From Pseudomonas sp. ANT_J12 (GTDB taxonomy: Bacteria > Pseudomonadota > Gammaproteobacteria > Pseudomonadales > Pseudomonadaceae): 64,000 nt of DNA. The notes under the pieces were generated by a model that saw only the letters and a program-made list of their open reading frames with translations, made no database searches and was not told where the DNA came from. The number at the start of each line of letters is the position of its first letter. Within the stretch, counting starts at the first letter, position 1. Below, piece after piece: positions 1 through 6,592 of this stretch. The DNA is taken from assembly GCF_008370045.1 (NCBI RefSeq), contig NZ_VOBN01000001.1, forward strand, positions 558,001 through 622,000. The letters run 5' to 3'. Both the position numbers and the translations under genes were made by a program.

Positions 1-412
1 CTCTAAATACCCATAAAGTTACGAGTAACAAAATCATCACATGCCAGGAAGCACTTTTAACTCCCTGGTGATAGTGTTCTTCGAATCGACGGCTATAATG
101 CACCTCAGTGGCCCGCCGGTTTCTTACTTGCCGATTACGCCACCCGGAGCGCGATGTCCCATCGCCGCCGCCCGCAGCAAGCGCCTGACGCTCATTTGAT
201 ATGCACCGCCAACGCGCTGGCTGAAACAGGATACTGAAGCTACGTCAGCTGTATTTATCTGGTGCCGTGGCCGCCTGCAACATGGAAGTGTTGATCATTA
301 GGTCGTTAAAAAGCCGATACCCCTTCAGGTATTGTCCTTTCGACGAACGTGGTCAATAAACTTGAAGCAGCGCGTTTCACCAGAATTTATCTCAACTCAA
401 TCAGGTAGCACT
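1..412. other. leading intergenic region with a promoter-like -10
   Basis: I see no convincing gene here. A perfect TATAAT lies at 94-99, followed by GC-rich DNA, which looks like a sigma-70 -10. There is no clear -35 at the right distance. If it is used, the small gene at 413 would carry a leader of about 300 nt, or a separate untranslated RNA would start near position 106. No terminator hairpin separates the -10 from the gene. Confidence 0.35.
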
Positions 413-613
413 GTGACGAAAGACGAACTGCGCGCGGAACTTGAGCGCCAGGAACAACGTTACAAGGATGTTTACGGCGGGGAAGTCACCACCTACGCCG
501 CCCAGCCCGAACCGGAACGCAAGCCCTGGCGTAAACGCGCCACCGTTCAAGATCAGGCATTCACCCAGGAACTGCAGAAGATGGAAAAGGAACTCAAAGC
601 CGAAGAGCCTTGA
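413..613 (+). CDS. small conserved hypothetical protein (66 aa)
   Basis: A short, highly charged and soluble protein beginning [20 protein letters not shown] and ending in a Lys/Glu-rich helix. The reading frame is open upstream to an ATG at 332, but the region before 413 codes for a sequence without the amphipathic character of the rest. I therefore chose the GTG at 413, where the protein opens with the helix-forming [11 protein letters not shown] run. There is no signal peptide or membrane segment. I recall very similar 60-70 residue hypothetical proteins across Pseudomonas, but no function is known to me. It is followed by pitA in the same direction after a 376-bp gap, so the two are probably not co-transcribed. 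Confidence 0.7.
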   Translation: MTKDELRAELERQEQRYKDVYGGEVTTYAAQPEPERKPWRKRATVQDQAFTQELQKMEKELKAEEP

Positions 614-989
614 CCGCCTCGGCCTGAATCCTTCAAGGGCCTGCGTTTGCATCCGCTAAAAGCGCGGTGTTTCGACGTTGCCTTTCGCGCCCGCTACCAG
701 CGGGCAGCGGCCACCTCACCCTCTGGATGAGGCAAATGGCGCATGTCCGACCCTCTTCTCAGAAATTTCATACAACCTTCTGCGCCTCTCGCACCGACGA
801 GAGAAACCCGCGTGCTTGTTGGCTTTTCAAAGAAAATCAATGAGTTGCAAAACCCGGTAAAAACCTCGGGCTTAGGGCTTTGCGACAAACTAATTCGTTG
901 AAGAATGTTACCGATGAGCAGCTAGTGCATCGATTCCTAGTCTTTTCTGGCATAATCGCGCCCCCTTACGACCGGGTCAGAAAACCTTC
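614..989. other. intergenic region upstream of pitA
   Basis: Nothing here is supported as a gene: short frames on both strands have Pseudomonas-untypical composition and no ribosome-binding site. Near its end, 948-956 reads TGGCATAAT, an extended -10 promoter shape 34 nt before the pitA start codon. It is the likely pitA promoter. Confidence 0.4.
948..956 (+). promoter_or_regulatory. extended -10 element, probable pitA promoter
   Basis: TGG followed by CATAAT matches the TGN-TATAAT extended -10 form with one mismatch in the hexamer. It ends 33 nt before the ATG at 990. No strong -35 is present, which is compatible with an extended -10 promoter. The assignment is inference from sequence shape only. 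Confidence 0.35.
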
Positions 990-2465
990 ATGATCGATTT
1001 ATTCAGCGGACTGGATGCTTGGGTGCTTGTGAGCCTCTTGCTCGCCCTGGCCTTTGTCCTCGCCTTCGAGTTCATCAACGGCTTTCATGACACTGCAAAC
1101 GCGGTGGCCACTGTTATCTACACCAAAGCCATGCCGCCTCATCTGGCGGTGTTCTTTTCCGGTGTGTTCAACTTTCTCGGCGTTTTGCTGGGCGGTGTTG
1201 GCGTGGCGTATGCCATCGTCCATCTGCTGCCGGTAGAGCTGCTGATCAATGTGAACACCGGACACGGACTGGCCATGGTGTTCTCGTTGCTCGCCGCCGC
1301 CATCACCTGGAACCTGGGCACCTGGTACTTCGGTATCCCGGCCTCCAGCTCCCACACGCTGATCGGTTCGATCCTCGGTGTCGGCCTGGCCAACGCCCTG
1401 ATCAACGACATCCCGTTGGCCGATGGCGTGAACTGGCAGAAGGCGATCGATATCGGCGCTTCCCTGGTGTTCTCGCCAATGGCCGGCTTTATTGTCGCCG
1501 CGCTGGTGTTGATCGGCCTTAAATGGTGGCGCCCGCTGTCGAAGATGCACAAGACCCCGGACCAGCGTCGCAAGCTCGACGACAAGAAGCACCCGCCGTT
1601 CTGGAACCGCCTGGTCCTGGTGATATCGGCCATGGCCGTGAGCTTCGTCCACGGTTCCAACGATGGCCAGAAAGGCATCGGCCTGATCATGCTGGTGTTG
1701 ATCGGTATCGTGCCGGCGCAGTTCGTTCTCGACCTGAGCAGCACCACTTACCAGATCGAACGGACTCGCGATGCGACCCTGCACTTGAGCCAGTTCTACA
1801 AGCGCAATGCCGACACCCTGGGTGAATTCCTGGCGCTGGGCAAAAGCGTGGAAGGTGATCTGCCGGAGAAATTCCGTTGCAACCCGCAACAGACCGAACC
1901 GACCATCAGCGCGCTGCTCGACACCCTCAAGGGTGTAGCCGATTACCACTCGCTGACGTCGGAAAGCCGCATCGAAGTGCGTCGCTACCTGCTCTGTCTG
2001 GATGACACGGCACGCAAGGTTGCCAAGCTGCCAGGCCTGCAAGCCCGTGAAAAAGCTGACCTGGACAAACTGCGCAAAGACCTGACCACCACCACCGAAT
2101 ACGCGCCGTTCTGGGTGATTCTGGCGGTTGCACTGGCCCTGGGCCTGGGCACCATGGTTGGCTGGAAACGCGTGGTGCTGACCATCGGCGAGAAGATCGG
2201 CAAGCAAGGAATGACCTACGCTCAGGGCATGTCGGCTCAGATCACCACCGCCTGCATGATCGGCCTGGCCAACATCTTCAGCCTGCCGGTGTCCACCACC
2301 CACGTCCTGTCTTCGGGCGTGGCCGGCACCATGGTCGCCAACAAAAGCGGCCTGCAAGGTGGCACCGTCAAGACCATCCTGCTGGCCTGGGTCCTGACCC
2401 TGCCCGCCACCGTGGCCCTGTCGGCCGGCCTGTTCTGGCTGGCGTCGAAGGCACTGGGTAGCTGA
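990..2465 (+). CDS. pitA: low-affinity inorganic phosphate transporter PitA
   Basis: An inner-membrane metal-phosphate:H+ symporter of the PHO4/Pit family. At 491 residues it is close to the 499 of E. coli PitA and aligns with it from the first residues. The family signature is present twice, as is usual for this inverted-repeat fold: GFHDTANAVA at residues 31-40 and HGSNDGQKGIG at 221-231. The segment around PASSSHTLIG (118-127) and its C-terminal counterpart LPVSTTHVLSSG are also typical. About ten hydrophobic helices flank a hydrophilic central loop (roughly 245-370). No DUF47 (PhoU-like) partner lies next to it, which suggests the constitutive PitA type and not the Pit/DUF47 operon type. 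A hairpin terminator follows 15 nt after the stop. Confidence 0.93.
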   Translation: MIDLFSGLDAWVLVSLLLALAFVLAFEFINGFHDTANAVATVIYTKAMPPHLAVFFSGVFNFLGVLLGGVGVAYAIVHLLPVELLINVNTGHGLAMVFSLLAAAITWNLGTWYFGIPASSSHTLIGSILGVGLANALINDIPLADGVNWQKAIDIGASLVFSPMAGFIVAALVLIGLKWWRPLSKMHKTPDQRRKLDDKKHPPFWNRLVLVISAMAVSFVHGSNDGQKGIGLIMLVLIGIVPAQFVLDLSSTTYQIERTRDATLHLSQFYKRNADTLGEFLALGKSVEGDLPEKFRCNPQQTEPTISALLDTLKGVADYHSLTSESRIEVRRYLLCLDDTARKVAKLPGLQAREKADLDKLRKDLTTTTEYAPFWVILAVALALGLGTMVGWKRVVLTIGEKIGKQGMTYAQGMSAQITTACMIGLANIFSLPVSTTHVLSSGVAGTMVANKSGLQGGTVKTILLAWVLTLPATVALSAGLFWLASKALGS

Positions 2466-2480
2466 TACATCGCTGCAACG

Positions 2481-2514
2481 AAAAAGGCGCGTTCCGTAAG
2501 GTTCGCGCCTTTTT
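2481..2514 (+). terminator. rho-independent terminator of pitA
   Basis: The stem GGCGCG/CGCGCC is flanked by an A-run on the left and TTTTT on the right, directly after the pitA stop. The A-run would also give a U-tract on the other strand, so the hairpin may act in both directions. Confidence 0.8.
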
Positions 2515-2544
2515 CATGCCTGCTGATTTCTCCCAAACACCCCA

Positions 2545-2652
2545 ATGATCGTTCCCACGCTCTGCGTGGGAATGCCGCATGGACGCTCCGCGTCCACCTG
2601 TGACGCGGAGCGTCACGGGATTCATTCCCACGCAGAGCGTGGGAACGATCAT
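2545..2652. repeat. family A intergenic palindrome, copy 1
   Basis: Two arms, GATCGTTCCCACGCTCTGCG... on the left and its complement ending GGGAACGATC on the right, enclose an inner palindrome around the GGACGCTCCGCGTCC core. The whole unit of about 108 bp can fold into one long imperfect hairpin. It lies between the convergent pitA and ccoM genes. Five further full or partial copies occur in the window. Confidence 0.9.
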
Positions 2653-2675
2653 GTACCGATAGATTTTCGTGGACG

Positions 2676-2704
2676 AAAAAAAGGGCAACCGAAGTTGCCC
2701 AAAA
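2676..2704 (-). terminator. terminator of the ccoM transcript
   Basis: Read on the minus strand, a GGGCAAC/GTTGCCC stem with a four-base loop is followed by seven T residues. It lies about 35 nt beyond the ccoM stop codon. The plus strand also carries an A-rich right flank but no T-run. Confidence 0.8.
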
Positions 2705-2734
2705 TGCCTTGCGTGCTCATTGCTCTGGAAAGAA

Positions 2735-2848
2735 CTACGGTTTGCGCTTATGCGAATCCTTCCAGATGAAATATCCAAACCCTGCAAAAAACAGAACCAT
2801 GAGGCCGACTGTCAGCACTCCGGCGATCACCACGTTGTCGAAAAACAT
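2735..2848 (-). CDS. ccoM: cbb3 cytochrome c oxidase small subunit CcoM (37 aa)
   Basis: A 37-residue protein that begins MFFDNVVIAGVLTVGLMVLF, continues with one membrane helix (about residues 5-27) and ends in a short basic tail, WKDSHKRKP. From memory it closely resembles CcoM, the single-helix subunit seen in the Pseudomonas stutzeri cbb3 oxidase. It is too short for most gene callers. The start is fixed by a perfect AGGAGG six nucleotides before the ATG. It has its own promoter with an ANR-type box (2914-2927) and a -10, and its own terminator, so it is a monocistronic gene away from ccoNOPQ, as I recall for other pseudomonads. The low-oxygen regulation expected for cbb3 oxidase fits the ANR box. 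The name rests on remembered sequence similarity. Confidence 0.82.
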   Translation of the reverse strand: MFFDNVVIAGVLTVGLMVLFFAGFGYFIWKDSHKRKP

Positions 2849-2885
2849 GACTGGCCTCCTGCACTTGCCCTGTTGCGATGGAGCT

Positions 2886-2891
2886 AAGTTA
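2886..2891 (-). promoter_or_regulatory. -10 hexamer of the ccoM promoter
   Basis: On the minus strand these bases read TAACTT. If the ANR box centre is set at -41.5, the hexamer falls at -12 to -7, the layout of a class II FNR/ANR-activated promoter. The start of transcription would be near 2879, leaving a leader of about 30 nt. Confidence 0.5.
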
Positions 2892-2913
2892 ACCAATCGG
2901 GCAGGAGAGAAAA

Positions 2914-2927
2914 TTGACCGGGATCAA
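2914..2927 (-). promoter_or_regulatory. ANR/FNR box upstream of ccoM
   Basis: The minus strand reads TTGATCCCGGTCAA, matching the FNR-family consensus TTGAT-N4-ATCAA with one mismatch, a substitution common in Pseudomonas ANR and DNR sites. It lies 66-79 nt before the ccoM start, at the distance expected for direct activation. Confidence 0.75.
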
Positions 2928-2963
2928 TGTCGCCCGCGACGGGGCGTAAAGGAGGGGAAATAA

Positions 2964-2977
2964 CTGACCTGCATCAA
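2964..2977 (-). promoter_or_regulatory. second, weaker ANR-like site
   Basis: The minus strand reads TTGATGCAGGTCAG: a perfect left half-site and a right half with two mismatches, 50 bp upstream of the main ANR box. It sits just beyond the stop codon of the neighbouring 53-residue gene. It may help or repress; its function is a guess. Confidence 0.35.
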
Positions 2978-2992
2978 TCGATGCAGGGGGTA

Positions 2993-3154
2993 TCAACGCT
3001 TTTTCGGTTTGTTTTTCGGCTTTTTCTTCGCTTTACCCAATGGCATGGCCTGCTCGAAAGCCTGGCGCACTTCGTTCAGGCGCTTGTCGTTGAGGTCATG
3101 AACCCGCTTGGCGCGTTCGGCATTAAGGTCGATCAGTTTGTCGTCTTGGCTCAT
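2993..3154 (-). CDS. small lysine-rich conserved protein (53 aa)
   Basis: The protein begins MSQDDKLIDLNAERAKRVHD, has an amphipathic helical middle and ends in a strongly basic tail (KAKKKPKNKPKKR). It has no signal peptide and no membrane segment. The tail would suit nucleic-acid or membrane-surface binding, but that is only inference from charge. No strong Shine-Dalgarno precedes the ATG at 3154. The frame is otherwise clean, and the composition is far from what a shadow frame would give. Comparable 50-60 residue proteins are, as I recall, conserved in Pseudomonas without a known role. The ccoM promoter begins just behind its stop codon. Confidence 0.62.
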   Translation of the reverse strand: MSQDDKLIDLNAERAKRVHDLNDKRLNEVRQAFEQAMPLGKAKKKPKNKPKKR

Positions 3155-3304
3155 GGCGTTCAGTGCATCGCTGGAAAAGGACGTTCAGTCGGGATTGCGT
3201 CAATAATGCGGTGTGTCGCCCGCGCTGACCAGTCACCCCGCTGAACATGGCCTTAACAAAATATGTGCTCACGCGGATTTTCACCGCACAATCGGCCCGT
3301 TGCG

Positions 3305-4198
3305 ATGAACCCAAAGGACCCTACCGTGGAATTGCACCAGGATCTGCCGCCCTTGATGGCTCTGCGCGCCTTCGAGGCCGTGGCGCGGCATTTGAGTTTT
3401 AACAAGGCGGCCGATGAGCTGTCGGTGACCCAAAGTGCGATCAGCCATCAGGTGCAGAAACTTGAGCAGTTCCTCAACCAGCGGCTGTTTATCCGACGCA
3501 CCCGTGCGATTGATCTGACGCCAGCCGGCGAAACCTATTACCGCCAGATTCAGCCTGCCCTGGAATCCATTGCCTCGGCCACCCGCGAACTGCGCGGTGA
3601 CGAACAACAGGAAACCACCCTGCGCATCGGCCTGCTCGCTTCGTTCGCCACCCTGTGGCTGGCACCGCGCCTGGCCAGTTTCAATACGCGTTACCCGCAC
3701 ATTCATGTGGAACTGCTGCCGTCGGTGCAACTGGCCGACGTCAATGGCGGCGAAGTGGACCTGGCGATCCGTTACGGCAAGGGTGGCTGGCCCAAGGTTC
3801 AAGCCCGACGTTTCATGGGGGAAACGATCACCCCGGTGTGCAGCCCGGCATTCAAGGCCCAGGGCGTCGGCCAAGGCCCGCTGCTGATGGCCAAGTCCTA
3901 CCAGCCATTCGAGTGGATCGACTGGAGCGCCCACAACGGCATCGACATCACCCACTACCCCAGCGTGATGCTCCACGATTACAACATCGTCGTTGAAGCC
4001 GCCGTGGCCGGCCAGGGCATCGCCATGGGCCGCCGGCACTTGATCGAACGTCGGCTGAAGGAAGGCGTGCTGGTCGAAGCCTTTGATACCCCGCCGTTCA
4101 CCAACGAGATCGGCTATTGGCTGGTCACCCCCGAGCGCCCGCCCAGCCCTGCCGCCGAATGCTTTGCACAATGGCTGGATGAAACTTCAGACACATGA
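3305..4198 (+). CDS. LysR-type regulator, GcvA-like
   Basis: A 297-residue transcriptional regulator. The winged helix-turn-helix lies at about residues 18-75 (AFEAVARHLSFNKAADELSV followed by TQSAISHQVQKLE), and a periplasmic-binding-fold effector domain fills about 100-290. The start of the effector domain (LRIGLLASFATLWLAPRL), the run VDLAIRYGKGGWP and the LFIRRTRAIDLTPAG stretch are typical of the GcvA branch. I chose the ATG at 3305, because residues encoded upstream do not belong to the family. The next two genes, RidA-like and aminotransferase, run in the same direction. A dyad between this gene and RidA (4214-4230) is a likely binding site, so the regulator probably controls that pair. 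The effector is unknown. Confidence 0.88.
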   Translation: MNPKDPTVELHQDLPPLMALRAFEAVARHLSFNKAADELSVTQSAISHQVQKLEQFLNQRLFIRRTRAIDLTPAGETYYRQIQPALESIASATRELRGDEQQETTLRIGLLASFATLWLAPRLASFNTRYPHIHVELLPSVQLADVNGGEVDLAIRYGKGGWPKVQARRFMGETITPVCSPAFKAQGVGQGPLLMAKSYQPFEWIDWSAHNGIDITHYPSVMLHDYNIVVEAAVAGQGIAMGRRHLIERRLKEGVLVEAFDTPPFTNEIGYWLVTPERPPSPAAECFAQWLDETSDT

Positions 4199-4213
4199 GT
4201 TATTTGAATACGT

Positions 4214-4230
4214 CGGATTAAATCTATCCG
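4214..4230. promoter_or_regulatory. inverted repeat, candidate LysR operator
   Basis: CGGAT-N7-ATCCG is a perfect 5-bp dyad 56 nt before the RidA-like start and just after the LysR-type gene. Its spacing and position suit a LysR-family recognition site for the downstream operon. This is inferred from symmetry alone. Confidence 0.4.
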
Positions 4231-4286
4231 TTTGTCGCGCCCGCGCGAGGCCAACATTCTGAACCCTTCATTCAGGAGGATTCACC

Positions 4287-4757
4287 ATGACTGATTCACT
4301 CGCCCAACGGGTCCAGCAACTCGGCTTGACGTTGCCGACCCCGAGCCAACCAATCGCCAACTACGTCAATCACGTGGTCAGCCAGAATCAGCTGTTCATT
4401 TCCGGGCAGATTCCATTGCTCGATGGCAAACCAACCTTTATCGGTCGACTGGGGGAGGCGATCTCCGAGGAAGAAGGCGCTAACGCCGCCGAACTGGCCG
4501 CACTGGGCTTGCTTGCCCAGCTGAGCAACGCCCTTGGTGATGACTTGAATAAACTGGTACGCCTCATCCGCCTCGGCGTATTCATCGCCAGCGCCGGTGA
4601 TTTCAAGAGCCAGGGCTTGGTGGCCAACGGCGCCTCCAACCTGCTGGTCAACGCCCTCGGCGAGAAAGGCAGACACGTGCGCACGGCGGTCGGCGTTTCC
4701 AGCCTGCCCGGCGGCGTGGCGGTGGAAATCGACGCGATTTTCGAGCTTAAGCCATGA
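4287..4757 (+). CDS. RidA/YjgF family protein
   Basis: A 156-residue member of the RidA superfamily, in the longer YjgF-like subgroup (about 150 residues against about 130 for RidA itself). Family features are LFISGQIPLLDGK near residue 36, the LGLLAQLSNAL helix and the C-terminal VGVSSLPGGVAVEIDAIFEL strand. Archetypal RidA hydrolyses reactive enamine/imine intermediates released by PLP enzymes. The partner here is a PLP-dependent class-V aminotransferase whose ATG overlaps this stop codon (ATGA), which supports that role. A GGAGG sequence precedes the ATG. The Arg that binds the carboxylate in true RidA is not obvious in the C-terminal region, so deaminase activity is unproved. Confidence 0.87.
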   Translation: MTDSLAQRVQQLGLTLPTPSQPIANYVNHVVSQNQLFISGQIPLLDGKPTFIGRLGEAISEEEGANAAELAALGLLAQLSNALGDDLNKLVRLIRLGVFIASAGDFKSQGLVANGASNLLVNALGEKGRHVRTAVGVSSLPGGVAVEIDAIFELKP

Positions 4758-5944
4758 CACCCGCTGAAGTGGCGCGTTTGCGGGCGGCCACACCCGGTTG
4801 CGCCAGCGTGATTCACTTCAACCACGGCGGCGCTTCGCTGCCGAGCCAGGCCACCCTCGACGCCATCCTCGGGCAACTGCAACGCGAAGCCCTCGGCGGT
4901 CCGATGGAGGCCGCCGATCAAGGCATTCAGGCTCGCGCCCGGGCAGCGGCGGCCACCCTGCTCAACAACGTGCCCGAAGCCATCGCCTTCGCCAGCAGCG
5001 GCTCGGCGGCCTGGGGCATGGCGTTCAATGCGCTGGGGCCGTGGCAACCCGGCGAACGGATTCTGGTCGGTCGTCACGAATGGGGCGGCAATCTGGCCTG
5101 CATCGCCCAGGCCGTAAAAGCCGGGGCGCGATTGGAGGTGATCCCTTGTGACAAGACCGGCGCGGTCTGCGTGACCGCCCTTGAGCAAATGATCGACCAC
5201 AAGGTGAAGCTGATCGCCCTGACCTGGTTGCCCGCCAACAGTGGCCTGATCAACCCCGCCGAGGCGATCGGCGCGGTGGCGCGCCAACATGGCATCCCCT
5301 ATTTCATCGACGCCGGTCAGGCGCTGGGGCAACTGCCCTGCGATGTACAGGCGTTGAATTGCGATGTGCTCAAGGGCGCCGGGCGCAAATTCCTGCGCGG
5401 GCCGCGCGGTACAGCGCTGCTGTATATCCGGCCGGGATTCATGGAACGGCTCAAACCCACGCAACTGGATGTGCTGTCGGCGCCGTGGGATGGCCAGGGC
5501 TTTACGCTGCGCAACGACGCCCGGCGCTTCGAAACCAGCGAAGTGTCGGTGGCGTTGCTGGCCGGGCTGGCCAATGCGCTGGAGGAATGCAATGGCCTGG
5601 GCCCGGCCAACATTCGTCGGCGGATCGATTCGCTCAGCCGGGGTTTGCGCAAAAACCTCACAACGATCCCCGGCCTGACGCTGCACAACCTCGGCCCCAC
5701 CGACCATCAATCCGGACTGATCGCGTTTACGCTGGAAGGTTGGGACAGTGTCGAATTGAAGCTAAGGCTGGCACGGCACGGGATCAACATAGGCGCCAAT
5801 GGCGTGGCTTATACGCCGCTGGACATGCAGGCCCGAGGCCTGGAGAGCATTGCGCGGATTGCCGTGAGTTACTTGAACACCGAGGAGGAGATTGAACGGT
5901 TGCAGGGGTGTTTGCGGGAATTGGCCGAAGAACGCGACGGCTGA
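4754..5944 (+). CDS. class-V aminotransferase-fold PLP enzyme
   Basis: A 396-residue fold-type I PLP enzyme of the cysteine-desulfurase/isopenicillin-N-epimerase branch. It opens with HFNHGGASLPSQ (residues 21-32), has the cofactor-binding FIDAGQALGQ at 184-193 and a probable Schiff-base lysine at 212 in GAGRKFLRGPRG. The start overlaps the RidA-like gene by four bases, so the two are translationally coupled. A plausible pairing is an enzyme that releases an enamine or imine with the RidA-like protein clearing it. There is no catalytic Cys loop as in NifS/IscS, so cysteine desulfurase is less likely than a lyase, epimerase or transaminase. The substrate cannot be read from the sequence. Confidence 0.85.
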   Translation: MTPAEVARLRAATPGCASVIHFNHGGASLPSQATLDAILGQLQREALGGPMEAADQGIQARARAAAATLLNNVPEAIAFASSGSAAWGMAFNALGPWQPGERILVGRHEWGGNLACIAQAVKAGARLEVIPCDKTGAVCVTALEQMIDHKVKLIALTWLPANSGLINPAEAIGAVARQHGIPYFIDAGQALGQLPCDVQALNCDVLKGAGRKFLRGPRGTALLYIRPGFMERLKPTQLDVLSAPWDGQGFTLRNDARRFETSEVSVALLAGLANALEECNGLGPANIRRRIDSLSRGLRKNLTTIPGLTLHNLGPTDHQSGLIAFTLEGWDSVELKLRLARHGINIGANGVAYTPLDMQARGLESIARIAVSYLNTEEEIERLQGCLRELAEERDG

Positions 5945-5970
5945 AAAAGATCGCAGCCTTCGGCAGCGCC
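5944..5970. repeat. family D short repeat, copy 1
   Basis: The string AAAAAGATCGCAGCCTTCGG recurs at 17323 and continues with CAGC in both copies. Here it begins directly at the aminotransferase stop codon. It is a fragment of a dispersed Pseudomonas intergenic repeat; no partner arm is evident here. Confidence 0.6.
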
Positions 5971-6010
5971 TTGGGGGATTGCGAGTTTTTAGCAGGCGCG
6001 TTGCGCCAGG

Positions 6011-6352
6011 CTAGATCTGGATATCAACCCACAGGCCCTGGCGCGGCTCGTCTTCGATCAGCGGTGCGACCGGCACGGTGTTGTCGGCGTTGAGCTCGTC
6101 GCCGGGGATCGCCAGGTGCACTTCGGGATCTGAGTCAGCTTCCTGGCGACGGCGATCCTGCTCCTGCCGACGGCGCTGTTCTTCGCGCAGTTGCAGGGCG
6201 GCCTCTTCCGGGTCGCGTCTTTTCAGGTCGATCGTGGTTTCGCTGGAGCTTTCCTGCACGGGCACGACCGGCGCAATGTCCGGGCGCTGGCGGATCGGAT
6301 CGTGCTGTGAGGTGATCGGCACGGCACTCAAGGGCAGCATCGGTTGCAGCAT
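6011..6352 (-). CDS. hypothetical protein, charged coiled-coil (113 aa)
   Basis: A cytoplasmic-looking protein with a proline-rich start (MLQPMLPLSAVPITSQHDPI) and a central Glu/Arg/Gln-rich helix (EEAALQLREEQRRRQEQDRR, about residues 50-70). It ends in an acidic tail with GLWVDIQI. There is no signal peptide or known domain. The ATG at 6352 has an AGGAGA ribosome-binding site. Homologues I recall in Pseudomonas sit next to rapA, as here (divergent, 240 bp apart). Some database entries call such proteins aspartate-semialdehyde dehydrogenase, which the sequence does not support. Confidence 0.72.
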   Translation of the reverse strand: MLQPMLPLSAVPITSQHDPIRQRPDIAPVVPVQESSSETTIDLKRRDPEEAALQLREEQRRRQEQDRRRQEADSDPEVHLAIPGDELNADNTVPVAPLIEDEPRQGLWVDIQI

Positions 6353-6531
6353 AATTATTAGTCTCCTGTCTTCAGGCTGTCGGCTGCGCGGGGGGCGACT
6401 TGAGCCATCGGTCGCAAAGTTGTGAACCAGCGCACGCACACGCAATGATGTTTTATCCGACCACACAGAACCCAGGTGTTCCCGAACATCGAAAATTCAG
6501 GGCCTTCACCGGCGCCGACGCGAGTTATCCT

Positions 6532-6560
6532 TTGGCCCTGAAGGCTCATTCCGTTAAGAT
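6532..6560 (+). promoter_or_regulatory. sigma-70 promoter of rapA
   Basis: TTGGCC (6532-6537) and TAAGAT (6555-6560) are separated by 17 bp, close to consensus -35 and -10 hexamers. The -10 ends 32 nt before the rapA start codon. Confidence 0.5.
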
Positions 6561-6592
6561 AGCCCGCTTTTTCAAGGTGGGAGTCAGGCAGC

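Noticed and set aside
678..888. Two short frames on opposite strands upstream of pitA
   Set aside because: No ribosome-binding site, atypical composition, and they overlap each other; the region looks like a plain promoter gap.
2545..2652. Family A repeat as an insertion sequence or CRISPR repeat
   Set aside because: It contains no gene and no regular spacer array; units are single, dispersed and palindromic.
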